In this document: positions 50,729 to 60,032 of the stretch, one piece after another
Layout: each line of letters opens with the position of its first letter
Position numbering within the stretch: position 1 is the stretch's first letter
DNA from: Parabacteroides distasonis
Lineage (GTDB): Bacteria; Bacteroidota; Bacteroidia; Bacteroidales; Tannerellaceae
Assembly (NCBI GenBank): GCA_021531385.1
Contig: JAFBIR010000001.1
Location: forward strand, 310,001-374,000
DNA length: 64,000 bases
Reading direction: 5' to 3'
Made by a program: the position numbers and the translations under genes
Notes under the pieces: model-generated
Database searches by the model: none
The model's input: only the letters and a program-made list of their open reading frames with translations
Told to the model about the DNA's origin: nothing

Positions 50729-51553
50729 CTACATTTTTCGGATCAATTCCGTAAACAACTGAGTCATAATGGCAGCCGCTTTGTTCGCCGCTTTGATCAC
50801 ATCTGCCCCATCATTCACAAAATCGTCCGCAAAATGATAACCTTCGTTGGTGATGACCGACATGCCAAACACACGCATACCTGCATGACGAGCCACGATC
50901 ACCTCTGGAACCGTGCTCATGCCTATCGCATCTCCTCCTACCTTGCCATAGAAGGCATATTCTGCTGGAGTCTCAAACGATGGCCCGGTAAGTCCCACAT
51001 AGACTCCCTTCTTTACCGGAATAGCCAAATCGGACGCAACCTCCTCCATTCGTTGAATCCATTCCCGGTCATACGCCCGTGTCATATCGGGAAAACGGGT
51101 ACCGAAATCCGCATTGTTAGGACCGATCAAGGGATTAGGCAACATATTAATATGGTCACGAATGATCATCAGATCACCTAACTTAAACGAGGGATTAATG
51201 CCTCCCGCCGCATTTGAGACCAACAGATGCTGCACGCCAAGCAGCTTCATCACCCGCACAGGGAAGGTGACCTGTTGCATCGTATAGCCTTCATAGTAGT
51301 GGAACCGGCCCTGCATCGCCAAGACCTCCTTGCCACCCAATCGTCCACAGATGAAATTACCTTTGTGTCCGATTGCCGTAGAGCGCACAAAATGCGGAAT
51401 CTCCACATAAGGCACTACGATCGGATCCTCAATCTGATCCGCCAACGATCCTAAACCGCTACCTAATATAATCGCAATCTTCGGCTGCCTCCGAATGCAA
51501 TTCGCCAAATAGGCCGCCGCCTCTTGATAATGTTGAGTAGGTATCATCTCCAT
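50729..51553 (-). CDS. punA: Purine nucleoside phosphorylase
   Basis: A 274-aa trimeric-type PNP. Phosphate site [10 protein letters not shown] and GRFHYYEGY, purine-site [10 protein letters not shown] and [10 protein letters not shown], and the Asn-containing VITNEGY are intact; [12 protein letters not shown] lies between. It splits inosine and guanosine to base plus ribose-1-phosphate. It follows the amidohydrolase gene by 15 nt, consistent with a salvage operon. Confidence 0.93.
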   Translation of the reverse strand: MEMIPTQHYQEAAAYLANCIRRQPKIAIILGSGLGSLADQIEDPIVVPYVEIPHFVRSTAIGHKGNFICGRLGGKEVLAMQGRFHYYEGYTMQQVTFPVRVMKLLGVQHLLVSNAAGGINPSFKLGDLMIIRDHINMLPNPLIGPNNADFGTRFPDMTRAYDREWIQRMEEVASDLAIPVKKGVYVGLTGPSFETPAEYAFYGKVGGDAIGMSTVPEVIVARHAGMRVFGMSVITNEGYHFADDFVNDGADVIKAANKAAAIMTQLFTELIRKM

Positions 51554-51568
51554 CGTTATTCCTCCTTT

Positions 51569-52825
51569 TTATCGTTTCACCAAATCATAAGCCATCGCAG
51601 CGGCACGTTCCATGATCTCCTCCTCACCAGGCACATGCCGATGCTCCATCAAAACTTTACCATCACAAATGACGGTATCCACACAACTGCCATTCGCCGC
51701 ATAGACCAAATTGGAGACAAAGTCGAAATTGGGCGTAAAGGCCGGTTGACACAAATCGATCAAACAAAGATCGGCCAAATAGCCCTCCTCAATCTTACCC
51801 GCTTTCAGTCCTAACAGCGAAGCGCCAATCTCTGTAGCCGAGGCGAACATCTCCCTACACGTCAGCGCTTCAGGATCCTTTCGCCACACCTTGCCTAACA
51901 GAGAAGCCAATTTCATCGCCTCTATCATATCCAAATTGTTGGAAGAGGCACAACCATCTGTTCCAATCCCTACTGGAATCCCCAAGGCCCGCATCTCTTG
52001 GTATTTGAAGCGGTAGCCAGAAGCCAACTTCATATTAGAGGCTGGATTATGAATCACTTTAACCCCATAGTCAGCCAACATTTGCAACTCTTCCTCATCG
52101 ACATACACGCCATGCGCAATCACCAAACGAGGAGACAGCACACCCAACTGATGCAAATACCTCACCGGTGTCAGTCCGAAACGACGCACGGAATCTTCCA
52201 CCTCACCCTCTGTCTCCGCCAAATGCAGATGGATCAACAGGGCGTGTTCCTTAGCAAATGCATCGCACCATTGCAGCAACGGGCCAGAGACCGTATAAAT
52301 GGCATGAGGGCCCAAGGCTAATTGAATCCGAGTGCCATACTGCCCAACCATTTGCAGCAATCGCTCATTCGACCGCTTACAGCGCTCCGACAATTCGGGA
52401 TTGAAATGGTCGAAACAGGCACCAGACAAGACACCTCTCAACCCCATCTCCTCCGTCGCTTCCGCTACCGCTCCGAAGTGCATGTACATATCCAGGAAAG
52501 TGGTTGTCCCGCTCTTGATCATCTCCAAGCAGGCCAACTTCACGCCCCAATAGACATCCTCATGCGTCAGCTTCGCCTCGTTCGGCCAAATCTTCTCCTC
52601 CAACCAAGGTTTGAGGGGCATATCATCACCAAAACCCCGAAACAGGGTCATGGCCGCATGTGTATGCCCATTCACCAATCCTGGTATCACCGCCTTATGG
52701 GTAGCGTCTATCAGTCTGTCGGCAGCGCAAGACAAAGAGGGCCCCACTTGACGGATCTCATTGCCCTCAATATAAATATCCGTAGCTTCGCCTGCTAACA
52801 ACGCATTCTTAATCAATAGGCTCAT
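51569..52825 (-). CDS. Amidohydrolase: S-adenosylhomocysteine / methylthioadenosine deaminase-like
   Basis: A 418-aa MtaD/SahH-deaminase family protein. Metal ligands are in GLVNGHTHAAMTLFRG (HxH), LLIHLHLAETEGE (His), VIAHGVY (His) and VGIGTDGCASSNNLDM (Asp). It deaminates adenosyl compounds to inosyl forms, giving a substrate that the adjacent purine nucleoside phosphorylase could cleave. That pairing supports the assignment over guanine or cytosine deaminases, which share the fold. Confidence 0.87.
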   Translation of the reverse strand: MSLLIKNALLAGEATDIYIEGNEIRQVGPSLSCAADRLIDATHKAVIPGLVNGHTHAAMTLFRGFGDDMPLKPWLEEKIWPNEAKLTHEDVYWGVKLACLEMIKSGTTTFLDMYMHFGAVAEATEEMGLRGVLSGACFDHFNPELSERCKRSNERLLQMVGQYGTRIQLALGPHAIYTVSGPLLQWCDAFAKEHALLIHLHLAETEGEVEDSVRRFGLTPVRYLHQLGVLSPRLVIAHGVYVDEEELQMLADYGVKVIHNPASNMKLASGYRFKYQEMRALGIPVGIGTDGCASSNNLDMIEAMKLASLLGKVWRKDPEALTCREMFASATEIGASLLGLKAGKIEEGYLADLCLIDLCQPAFTPNFDFVSNLVYAANGSCVDTVICDGKVLMEHRHVPGEEEIMERAAAMAYDLVKR

Positions 52826-52837
52826 ACCGACCCATGC

Positions 52838-54193
52838 TTATTTATAAATACGATAGAACTCAGCTACCGACTCAATACCCTTGAAGAAAATCTCCAGTTC
52901 CTGGCTCTCATTAGGCGAGTGGATCGCATTTTGCTCCAAGCCAAAACCCATCAAGACCGTTTTGATGCCCAGTACCTGCTCAAACGTAGAGATAATAGGA
53001 ATACTACCACCCCGACGCACCGCTAAGGGTTTCTGTCCAAAAGCGATACCTACCGCCTGCTCCGCAGCTCGATAAGCGGGCAGATCAATCGGACAAACAT
53101 AGCCCAAACCGCCATGGCTGGGTGTCACCTTCACCCGCACATACGGTGGAGTAACCTGTGCGATATAATCCATAAACAGCTGATTAATCTTTGCGGGATC
53201 CTGATGCGGCACTAACCGGGCCGATACCTTGGCATAGGCTTTCGAAGGAAGCACCGTCTTGCTACCTTCACCGATGTAGCCACCCCAAATACCACAAATA
53301 TCAAAAGAGGGGCGACAACTGTTTCGCTCCAACGTCGAATATCCCTTCTCACCGAACAGGGCATCCACATCAATGGCACGCTTATATTTCGCCTCATCAA
53401 AAGGAATACGAGCGATCATCTCTCGCTCAGCCGGAGAAACCTCCTCCACATCATCGTAGAAACCGGGAATCGTGATACGGCCATCGGCATCGGTAATATC
53501 GGCCATCATCTTGCAGAGCACATTGATTGGGTTAGCCACCGCACCTCCAAAATGGCCCGAATGCAGGTCACGGTTAGGACCCGTTACCTCCAATTCCCAA
53601 TAAGCCAAGCCACGCAGACCCGTTGTCAATGAAGGTGTCTCCTTGCTTACCATGCTGGTATCAGACACTAAAATCACGTCCGCCTTCAACAACTCCTTGT
53701 TGGCCAGACAGAAGGCTTCCAAACTGGGTGAACCGATCTCCTCCTCACCCTCAAAGATGAACTTGACGTTGCAATGCAACAATCCTTCATGGATCGCCGT
53801 TTCAAATCCCTTGACCTGGATCATACCCTGGCCTTTATCATCGTCAGCGCCACGGGCCCAGATACGACCGTCCCGGATTTCCGGTTCGAAAGGTTGGCTC
53901 TTCCATAACTCCAAAGGTTCAGCAGGTTGCACATCATAGTGAGCATAGATCAATACCGTAGGCGCAGCGGGATCCACCATCTTCTCCGCATAGACCACAG
54001 GGAAACCAGCCGTCGGCATCACCTCTGCCCGGTCAGCACCCGATGCGCACAACAATTCCGCCCAACGCTGGGCACAAGCCAACATGTCAGGTTGATGCTC
54101 TTGTTTCGCACTAATAGACGGAATACGGATGAGCGAGAACAGCTCCTCCAGAAAACGATCCTTATTGGATTCGATATACGATTTTACAGACAT
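52838..54193 (-). CDS. M20-family dipeptidase
   Basis: A 451-aa zinc peptidase. Metal-site stretches are VLIYAHYDVQPAEP (His, Asp), WARGADDDKGQG (Asp), FEGEEEIGSPSLE (Glu catalytic and ligand) and DVILVSDTSM (Asp), with the final His in EQNAIHSPNESQ. The dimerisation lid runs from residue 200 to 320. No signal peptide, so it cleaves dipeptides in the cytoplasm. The gene lies 12 nt before the deaminase gene. Confidence 0.92.
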   Translation of the reverse strand: MSVKSYIESNKDRFLEELFSLIRIPSISAKQEHQPDMLACAQRWAELLCASGADRAEVMPTAGFPVVYAEKMVDPAAPTVLIYAHYDVQPAEPLELWKSQPFEPEIRDGRIWARGADDDKGQGMIQVKGFETAIHEGLLHCNVKFIFEGEEEIGSPSLEAFCLANKELLKADVILVSDTSMVSKETPSLTTGLRGLAYWELEVTGPNRDLHSGHFGGAVANPINVLCKMMADITDADGRITIPGFYDDVEEVSPAEREMIARIPFDEAKYKRAIDVDALFGEKGYSTLERNSCRPSFDICGIWGGYIGEGSKTVLPSKAYAKVSARLVPHQDPAKINQLFMDYIAQVTPPYVRVKVTPSHGGLGYVCPIDLPAYRAAEQAVGIAFGQKPLAVRRGGSIPIISTFEQVLGIKTVLMGFGLEQNAIHSPNESQELEIFFKGIESVAEFYRIYK

Positions 54194-54282
54194 AGCTTAC
54201 TCGTTTTAAGTTCAATGATAATGATAGCGCAAACTTACGAAAAAATTCGGCAATACACCCTCCCTTGAACTTAATCCATCAG

Positions 54283-54960
54283 CTATTTTACCGCCTCTGC
54301 CAACGCTCGCCAAAGAGGATCGTTGGGCACAGGAGCCTCAATATGCAATGATTGTTTAGATACTGGATGAATCAAAGCGGCACTACGGGCATGAAGGCTA
54401 ATTCCACCATCCCGGTTAGAACGTTCAAAGCCATATTTCAAGTCACCCTTGATGGGACAACCCATGTGCGCCAGCTGACACCGGATCTGGTGGTGACGGC
54501 CCGTCTTCAAGTCAATCTCCAACAGGTAATAGCGATCGGAACGGGCAATCAACCGATAATGCAGAATCGCCTGCTTGGCACCGGGACGCTCCGTGTCATA
54601 CGCATAACTCTTATTTTGCTTCTCGTTGCGCACCAACCAATTGACCAACTCACCCTCCTCTTGCTCAGGCTTGTTTTTGACAATCGCCCAATAGGTCTTC
54701 TTGACCTGTCCCAAACGAAACATCTCGTTCAAGCGCGCCAACGCCTTACTGGTCTTGGCGAATAGTACCACCCCACTGACCGGGCGATCCAACCGATGCG
54801 TGACCCCCACGAAGACATTTCCTGGCTTCTGATACTTCTCTTTCAACCAAGCCTTTAATTGCTCAGAAAGAGGGGTATCACCCGTTTTATCTCCTTGAAC
54901 GATCTCCCGACAGGTTTTATCCACCGCGATCAGGTGATTGTCCTCGTAAATTACCTCCAT
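54283..54960 (-). CDS. RluA-family pseudouridine synthase
   Basis: A 225-aa protein without an S4 domain. The catalytic Asp is in THRLDRPVSGVVLFAKT (motif II). GRHHQIRCQLAHMGCPIKGD and GISLHARSA are the later motifs. Small stand-alone members modify rRNA or tRNA uridines; the site cannot be deduced. A large inverted repeat lies on its 5' side in the spacer to fabG. Confidence 0.92.
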   Translation of the reverse strand: MEVIYEDNHLIAVDKTCREIVQGDKTGDTPLSEQLKAWLKEKYQKPGNVFVGVTHRLDRPVSGVVLFAKTSKALARLNEMFRLGQVKKTYWAIVKNKPEQEEGELVNWLVRNEKQNKSYAYDTERPGAKQAILHYRLIARSDRYYLLEIDLKTGRHHQIRCQLAHMGCPIKGDLKYGFERSNRDGGISLHARSAALIHPVSKQSLHIEAPVPNDPLWRALAEAVK

Positions 54961-54975
54961 GATACAACTATTTCA

Positions 54976-55037
54976 TTTTGGGTTTTGCATTTTGAATTAG
55001 GCATACACCATTCTATCTCAAAATCCAAAACCCAAAA
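54976..55037. repeat. Long inverted repeat downstream of fabG
   Basis: 54976-54995 and 55018-55037 are 20-bp arms that pair with one mismatch around a 22-nt loop (TTTTGGGTTTTG and CAAAACCCAAAA at the ends). It starts 7 nt after the fabG stop on the minus strand. It may act as an mRNA 3' hairpin. Confidence 0.75.
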
Positions 55038-55044
55038 TTTCCTA

Positions 55045-55791
55045 TTACATATTCATTCCACCATCAACCTGGATCACCTGGCCAGAGACGTATGAAGACA
55101 TATCAGAAGCCAAGAAAGTAGCGATGTTTGCCACATCCTCAACCGTACCACCACGACGCAAAGGAATCTTCTTGCACCACTCAGCCTTCACGTCCTCAGG
55201 CAACTTGGCGGTCATATCCGTAATAATGAAGCCCGGAGCGATCGCATTGGCACGAATACCACGAGAACCCAGTTCCTGCGCGATAGACTTAGCCAAACCA
55301 ATCATACCCGCTTTCGATGCGGAATAGTTACATTGGCCAGCATTACCGTGCACGCCCACCACAGAAGACATGTTGATAATGCTACCCGCACGTTGCTTCA
55401 TCATGATCGGAGAAACAGCGTGAATGAAGTTGAACGCAGACTTCAAGTTGACATTCAACACCGCATCCCATTGTCCTTCGCTCATGCGCATCATCAAACC
55501 ATCTTTCGTGATACCGGCGTTGTTCACCAACACATCTACCCGACCAAAATCCTTCACGATCTCAGCCACTACATTGTGTGTATCCTCGAAATTAGCCGCA
55601 TTTGAAGCGTAGCCTTTCGCCTTCACGCCCAATGCCTCGATCTCAGCCTGTGTAGCCAAACCGTTCTCGTCGATGACCAAATCCGTAAACGCAATGTTCG
55701 CACCCTCAGCAGCGAACTTCAAAGCAATGGCCTTGCCAATGCCACGGGCAGCACCCGTAATGATTGCTACCTTACCTTCTAATAATTTCAT
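55045..55791 (-). CDS. fabG: 3-Oxoacyl-ACP reductase
   Basis: A 248-aa classical SDR. Cofactor site is GAARGIGKAIA (GxxxGIG). Catalytic Ser is in IINMSSVVGVHGNAGQ, and Tyr/Lys in YSASKAGMIGLAKS. The ending YVSGQVIQVDGGM is standard FabG. It reduces 3-ketoacyl-ACP in fatty-acid elongation. It follows a KAS III-like gene and a TetR gene in the same direction (30-nt and 54-nt gaps). Confidence 0.94.
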   Translation of the reverse strand: MKLLEGKVAIITGAARGIGKAIALKFAAEGANIAFTDLVIDENGLATQAEIEALGVKAKGYASNAANFEDTHNVVAEIVKDFGRVDVLVNNAGITKDGLMMRMSEGQWDAVLNVNLKSAFNFIHAVSPIMMKQRAGSIINMSSVVGVHGNAGQCNYSASKAGMIGLAKSIAQELGSRGIRANAIAPGFIITDMTAKLPEDVKAEWCKKIPLRRGGTVEDVANIATFLASDMSSYVSGQVIQVDGGMNM

Positions 55792-55820
55792 ATAACTTTT
55801 TGTGTTTAGTAAATTAACTA

Positions 55821-56768
55821 TTATCGTTGTTTGATCAAGCAGGCGCCCGTAGAATAGCCTCCACCGAATACAGTGAGTGCCACCAAATCGCCAGACTTGA
55901 ACTGATTCGCATTTTGCGCATAGACCAAAGCGGAGCTAACCGAGCCAGTGTTACCCAACTCCTCGATGTTATGCAAGAATTTCTCTTCCGGCAAGTTAAG
56001 CTGCTTAGCGATGTTCGCCATGATGCGCATGTTGGCTTGATGACCAATGAAATAAGAGAGATCATCCAAGGTATAGCCATGGTTGGCCAACAGGTTAAGC
56101 ACATTCTTTGGCATGTAGGTACAAGCCTGCATGAAGACATCTCTACCCTCCGGCATAGCAATACCGCCCTCTTTCGGGAACAAATGCACCGCCTCCATCG
56201 CCTTGGGCAAATCACCCAAGCCACAGGTATAAACCTCTAAGATCTCTGCATCCGTCTCGCTCACAAGCTCCTTCGAGAGGAAGAAGGCAGCTGCCGCATC
56301 TCCCCAAAGGTGTCCCGCCTTCGGATCTGTCTCATTATAATAGGCCGAATTTTTATCTGCTGAGAGCACCAAAGCCTTTTTTGCCTTGCCGGAAGCGAAG
56401 TAACCCTCCACCACCTCCAAGGCATTCATGAAGGAGGAGCAAGCCGACGAAAGATAAAGCGCCTTGGCACCAGCGATCTGATATACATGCTGCACGGTAT
56501 GCGCGGCCGTCGCCACCGTGTCATGCGGTGAATAGGAAGCGGAAACGATCAGATCCACCTCCTTGATATCATACGGTAAATGAGGAAGCGCATCCCGCAC
56601 TGCCTCTAAACTCATTGTATTCACGTTCTCTTCCGGCTTAGCCTTTGAGCGAGTCAAGATACCTGTTCGCTGCTCGATCCACTCGCTCGTCAATCCATTC
56701 AACTCCCGGAAATGCTCATTATCTACCCGATCCGCAGGCACATAAAAGCCAGTCGCATTAATAAACAT
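55821..56768 (-). CDS. Beta-ketoacyl-ACP synthase III-like protein
   Basis: A 315-aa FabH-type thiolase-fold enzyme with a complete Cys-His-Asn triad: Cys110 in YLSSACSSFMNALE, His in FIGHQANMRIM, and Asn in ELGNTGSVSSALVY. GDAAAAFFL precedes. It starts chains by joining acetyl-like primers to malonyl-ACP. Bacteroidetes often carry this as a second FabH, near a TetR regulator and fabG as here. A special product such as a branched-chain or aryl polyene lipid is possible, but no chain-building partners beyond fabG are nearby. Confidence 0.88.
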   Translation of the reverse strand: MFINATGFYVPADRVDNEHFRELNGLTSEWIEQRTGILTRSKAKPEENVNTMSLEAVRDALPHLPYDIKEVDLIVSASYSPHDTVATAAHTVQHVYQIAGAKALYLSSACSSFMNALEVVEGYFASGKAKKALVLSADKNSAYYNETDPKAGHLWGDAAAAFFLSKELVSETDAEILEVYTCGLGDLPKAMEAVHLFPKEGGIAMPEGRDVFMQACTYMPKNVLNLLANHGYTLDDLSYFIGHQANMRIMANIAKQLNLPEEKFLHNIEELGNTGSVSSALVYAQNANQFKSGDLVALTVFGGGYSTGACLIKQR

Positions 56769-56822
56769 TTTACCTTTACTTAAATTAATCCTTTTTCAAA
56801 CTCTATCTTTATATTTCTCTAT

Positions 56823-57416
56823 CTATTTCACCCTTATTCCATTAAAAATCAAGTTGATTACATTTTCCCTTCGTTTGATTCGCTGGCTGATATTATCACC
56901 CATCACCCCACGAATATAGGGTACCTCTAACCCTTTCAAAGCATGATGAAGCACCAAAGCCGTAATATCTGTATCGGGCATTTGAAAAACACCCGTTTTA
57001 ACCCCTTCATCCAAAATGCCTTGCAGCATCTCTATCTCACGCAAGTCAAAACTCTTACGCACCTTCTCCACCCGCCAAATATCCCGAAAAAAAGTAGCAC
57101 GCAACGTGCCATTCCGAAAGACAATCGCCTTAACCGCATCCAAGCGAGCATAGATGAACGCAACCAACTTGTCGTCTGCCGGAATATTGCGGGAGGTCAC
57201 CTCCAGCAGCACCTTATAAAGTTGATCCAACTCAGACTCCACTACGGCCAAAAATATCTCATTTTTGCTTTTGAAATAGGTATAAAGTGTTCGTCTGCCT
57301 TTACGAGATGCCTGCGCAATGTCGTTCATCGTTGTATTGTCCACTCCCATGCGGGCAAACAACTGTCTGGCCACATCCACTAACATATCTCGTGTCTTTG
57401 AAACTGTCGTCGGCAT
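56823..57416 (-). CDS. TetR/AcrR-family transcriptional regulator
   Basis: A 197-aa regulator from the ATG at 57416 (MPTTVSKTRDMLVD); an ATG three codons earlier is an alternative. The helix-turn-helix is LFARMGVDNTTMNDIAQASR with RRTLYTYFKSKNEIF. The ligand domain has no distinct motif. As first gene ahead of KAS III and fabG, it may control lipid synthesis in a FabR-like way. That is inference from position. Confidence 0.9.
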   Translation of the reverse strand: MPTTVSKTRDMLVDVARQLFARMGVDNTTMNDIAQASRKGRRTLYTYFKSKNEIFLAVVESELDQLYKVLLEVTSRNIPADDKLVAFIYARLDAVKAIVFRNGTLRATFFRDIWRVEKVRKSFDLREIEMLQGILDEGVKTGVFQMPDTDITALVLHHALKGLEVPYIRGVMGDNISQRIKRRENVINLIFNGIRVK

Positions 57417-57502
57417 GAATTGCACATTTTATTGAATAATGTGCGCAAAGTACTCAAAAAAGATTGGTTCCACCAAGCATAACAAAAAAAAAGTGCTCCA
57501 AA

Positions 57503-57533
57503 TTTGTTTTTTCAAAAATAATATCTACCTTTG
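57503..57533 (+). promoter_or_regulatory. Promoter of initiator tRNA
   Basis: TTTG (57503-57506), 19-bp spacer, TACCTTTG (57526-57533), 32 nt before the tRNA. The same form as the other tRNA promoter at 50679-50709. Confidence 0.82.
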
Positions 57534-57564
57534 CACTCGCAATCGAGAATGATTGCAACGACAT

Positions 57565-57639
<75 letters not shown>

Positions 57640-57642
57640 TTA

Positions 57643-57680
57643 AAGGCTGTTTCTTTCAAGGAGACGGCCTTTTCTTTTTT
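57643..57680 (+). terminator. Terminator of initiator tRNA
   Basis: AAGGCTGTTTC (57643-57653) pairs with GAGACGGCCTT (57661-57671) with two G-T wobbles, followed by TTCTTTTTT. Confidence 0.82.
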
Positions 57681-57695
57681 CCTCTATTCGGCATA

Positions 57696-57849
57696 GCCTT
57701 CCAAAACTACGGGCAACGGACAAAAAAACATTGCCCATGATTTTCTAAAACCACGGGCAACGTTTTCTAAAACTATCGGCAATGTTTTTCAAAACGATGG
57801 GCAACGTTTTCTCAAAGTATGGGCAACGTTTTTTACAACCATCGCTTAC
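57696..57849. repeat. Tandem array of 22-bp repeats (array 2), same family as 5099-5230
   Basis: Units of exactly 22 bp occupy 57696-57717, 57718-57739 (core inverted), 57740-57761, 57762-57783, 57784-57805 and 57806-57827. A decayed seventh unit (57828-57849) overlaps the stop codon of the peptidase gene. The consensus is GTTTTCTAAAAC then NATSGGCAAC. The second unit carries TTGCCCAT, the reverse of ATGGGCAA, and forms a hairpin with the third unit (57731-57761). Confidence 0.9.
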
Positions 57850-60005
57850 TTCACTAAATCCATCTCTTTCAGCAGATAACCAGCGTTGGCATACTTGTCA
57901 ATCACAAAGAGGACATAGCGAATATCTACGATAATACTGCGCTGATAATCGGGAAGATATTGAATATCACCACCTACACCCTCCCAGTTACGGTCAAAAT
58001 TGATACCGATCAAGGCACCATCCGCATTCATCACAGGACTACCGGAATTACCGCCCGTGGTGTGCGTCGTCGCACAGAACGCCACCGGCATCTTGCCTGT
58101 CGCCGTCTGATAGGGGCCAAAATCTTTCGCGGCATACAACTCCTTCAGGCGATCGGGCACGACAAACTCCCAGTTGTTGGGATCCTCTTTCTCCATCACA
58201 CCCTCCAAAGTGGTCTGATAGCCATAATAGTCGCAGTCCCTGGGGCTGTATCCCTTCACCTGTCCGTAGGCAAGGCGCAGGGTAGAATTGGCATCAGGGA
58301 AGTTGGCACGATCGCCATACATCTCCAACAGACCTTTCACATAGGTGCGATGTGCCAAGGCATAACCCGTATCAAATCCAGCCAAAGCCTTATCCAACGC
58401 CTTCTTCTCCTCCTGGACGGACAGTGCGAAACGAATCATCGGATCCTCGCGCAAGGCCTTCACCGTCGGTTTCTGCAGGAAACGAGCAAACTGTTGATCG
58501 CTACCGAAGATGGAAGTCGCAAACAGATGATCAACGAAAGCGGCGACATCACCCTTGAAACGGCTATCAATCTCAGTGAGATAGCTCGGTTGGGGTTCCT
58601 CACCCATCCATTCGCGATAGGCCGTCAGCATGGCTTTCGCCACCTTTCGATCCACCTCCACGGCATAGTCCTTATTAGCAAATGCCTGATATGCTTTCTC
58701 TAAAACAGCCAAATGATGCTTCTTCGCCTCCGCATCCTTGCCCTCCAATGCTTGACACAAGGAGTCGATCGCAGTAGGCACCTTCGCAAACTCAACACCT
58801 CTGATCAATGCCTCATCAAGCATCCAGCTACGGAAGCGCAACGATTTACGAGCCGTCACCATCTGCTCGATCTCCGCCAATGCCTGCGCATACATATTAC
58901 CACCCCGCACACGCTCCCATTCTAACAACCGATTCTGCTCCTCAGCCTTTACCCGCTCAAAATCACGCTTATTGATCGCCCAATTGCTACCAATAGCATT
59001 CTTATAGGCATTGGTCGAGGAGGAATATTTGCTGGCATACTGGATGCGTACAGCCGGATCGGCCAACATCTCCTCCAGCATGGCTTGCTGACGCACCTCT
59101 CGCATGCCGATGCGCACCCGGTTGTCGATGTCTCGCCGCTCAGCCACCTCCCAAGAGGTATAATACTTATTGGTACGGCCGGGAAAACCCATGATCATGG
59201 CGAAGTCGTTCTCATGCACGCCTTGCAGGGAGAGCTTCAACCAACGCTTGGGATGCAACGGCACATTACTCTCAGCATAGGGAGCCGGCTCACCATTGGC
59301 ATCGGCATAAACACGGAACAACGAGAAATCGCCCGTGTGACGAGGCCACATCCAATTGTCGGTATCAGCGCCAAACTTACCGATTGACGAGGGAGGCGCA
59401 CCTACCAAACGCACATCGCTATACACCTTCTTGGTGAACATATAATATTTGTTACCACCATAGAAGGCCTTGATCTCCACCTCCGTACCGGGATGATTGC
59501 TCAAGTAGGCCTCTCCCACCTTTTGCTTTGCCAACTTATTCAGGTAGGAAGCATTGAGGAAATCCATGCTCTTTGGTTCTCCCCGCTTGGCCCATTCTGC
59601 CAAGACATAGTCGGTTACATCGTCAATACGATCAATAAAGGTGACGGTCAAGCCAGGATTGGGCAGCTCTTCGGCTTTCGACATAGCCCAGAAGCCATCC
59701 GTCAGATAGTCATGCTCCAACGAGCTATGACGCTGAATACTACCGTAACCACAATGGTGATTGGTCAACACCAGGCCATCCGATGAAATAACCTCACCCG
59801 TACAACCGCCACCGAAGCGCACCACAGCATCCTTCAACGATGGTCCCTCAGCGTTATATACCTCCGTATCCGCCAACCGCAAGCCCAACGCCTGCATGTC
59901 GGCATACTTTTGTTGTTTCATCAGCGGCAACAGCCACATGCCCTCATCCGCCATCGTCGGAAGAGCCAGCAAGGCCGCAGCCACCGTAAGCATGAATCGT
60001 TTCAT
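57846..60005 (-). CDS. S46-family dipeptidyl-peptidase, DPP11-like (Asp/Glu-specific)
   Basis: A 719-aa exported peptidase (signal MKRFMLTVAAALLALPTMA). The S46 triad is visible: His84 in LTNHHCGYG, Asp in HTGDFSLFRVYAD, and Ser656 in GGNSGSPVMN. In this family the residue after GxNFD in the Ser domain decides P1 preference: Arg in DPP11, Gly in DPP7. Here it is Arg672 (INFDRNWEG), so acidic-residue specificity is predicted. It removes dipeptides from protein ends in the periplasm, supplying amino acids to an asaccharolytic or mixed metabolism. Its stop lies in the last unit of the 22-bp array. rhaD lies 27 nt upstream. Confidence 0.9.
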   Translation of the reverse strand: MKRFMLTVAAALLALPTMADEGMWLLPLMKQQKYADMQALGLRLADTEVYNAEGPSLKDAVVRFGGGCTGEVISSDGLVLTNHHCGYGSIQRHSSLEHDYLTDGFWAMSKAEELPNPGLTVTFIDRIDDVTDYVLAEWAKRGEPKSMDFLNASYLNKLAKQKVGEAYLSNHPGTEVEIKAFYGGNKYYMFTKKVYSDVRLVGAPPSSIGKFGADTDNWMWPRHTGDFSLFRVYADANGEPAPYAESNVPLHPKRWLKLSLQGVHENDFAMIMGFPGRTNKYYTSWEVAERRDIDNRVRIGMREVRQQAMLEEMLADPAVRIQYASKYSSSTNAYKNAIGSNWAINKRDFERVKAEEQNRLLEWERVRGGNMYAQALAEIEQMVTARKSLRFRSWMLDEALIRGVEFAKVPTAIDSLCQALEGKDAEAKKHHLAVLEKAYQAFANKDYAVEVDRKVAKAMLTAYREWMGEEPQPSYLTEIDSRFKGDVAAFVDHLFATSIFGSDQQFARFLQKPTVKALREDPMIRFALSVQEEKKALDKALAGFDTGYALAHRTYVKGLLEMYGDRANFPDANSTLRLAYGQVKGYSPRDCDYYGYQTTLEGVMEKEDPNNWEFVVPDRLKELYAAKDFGPYQTATGKMPVAFCATTHTTGGNSGSPVMNADGALIGINFDRNWEGVGGDIQYLPDYQRSIIVDIRYVLFVIDKYANAGYLLKEMDLVK

Positions 60006-60032
60006 GTTGATTGTTTTATGTCTGTCTATGCT

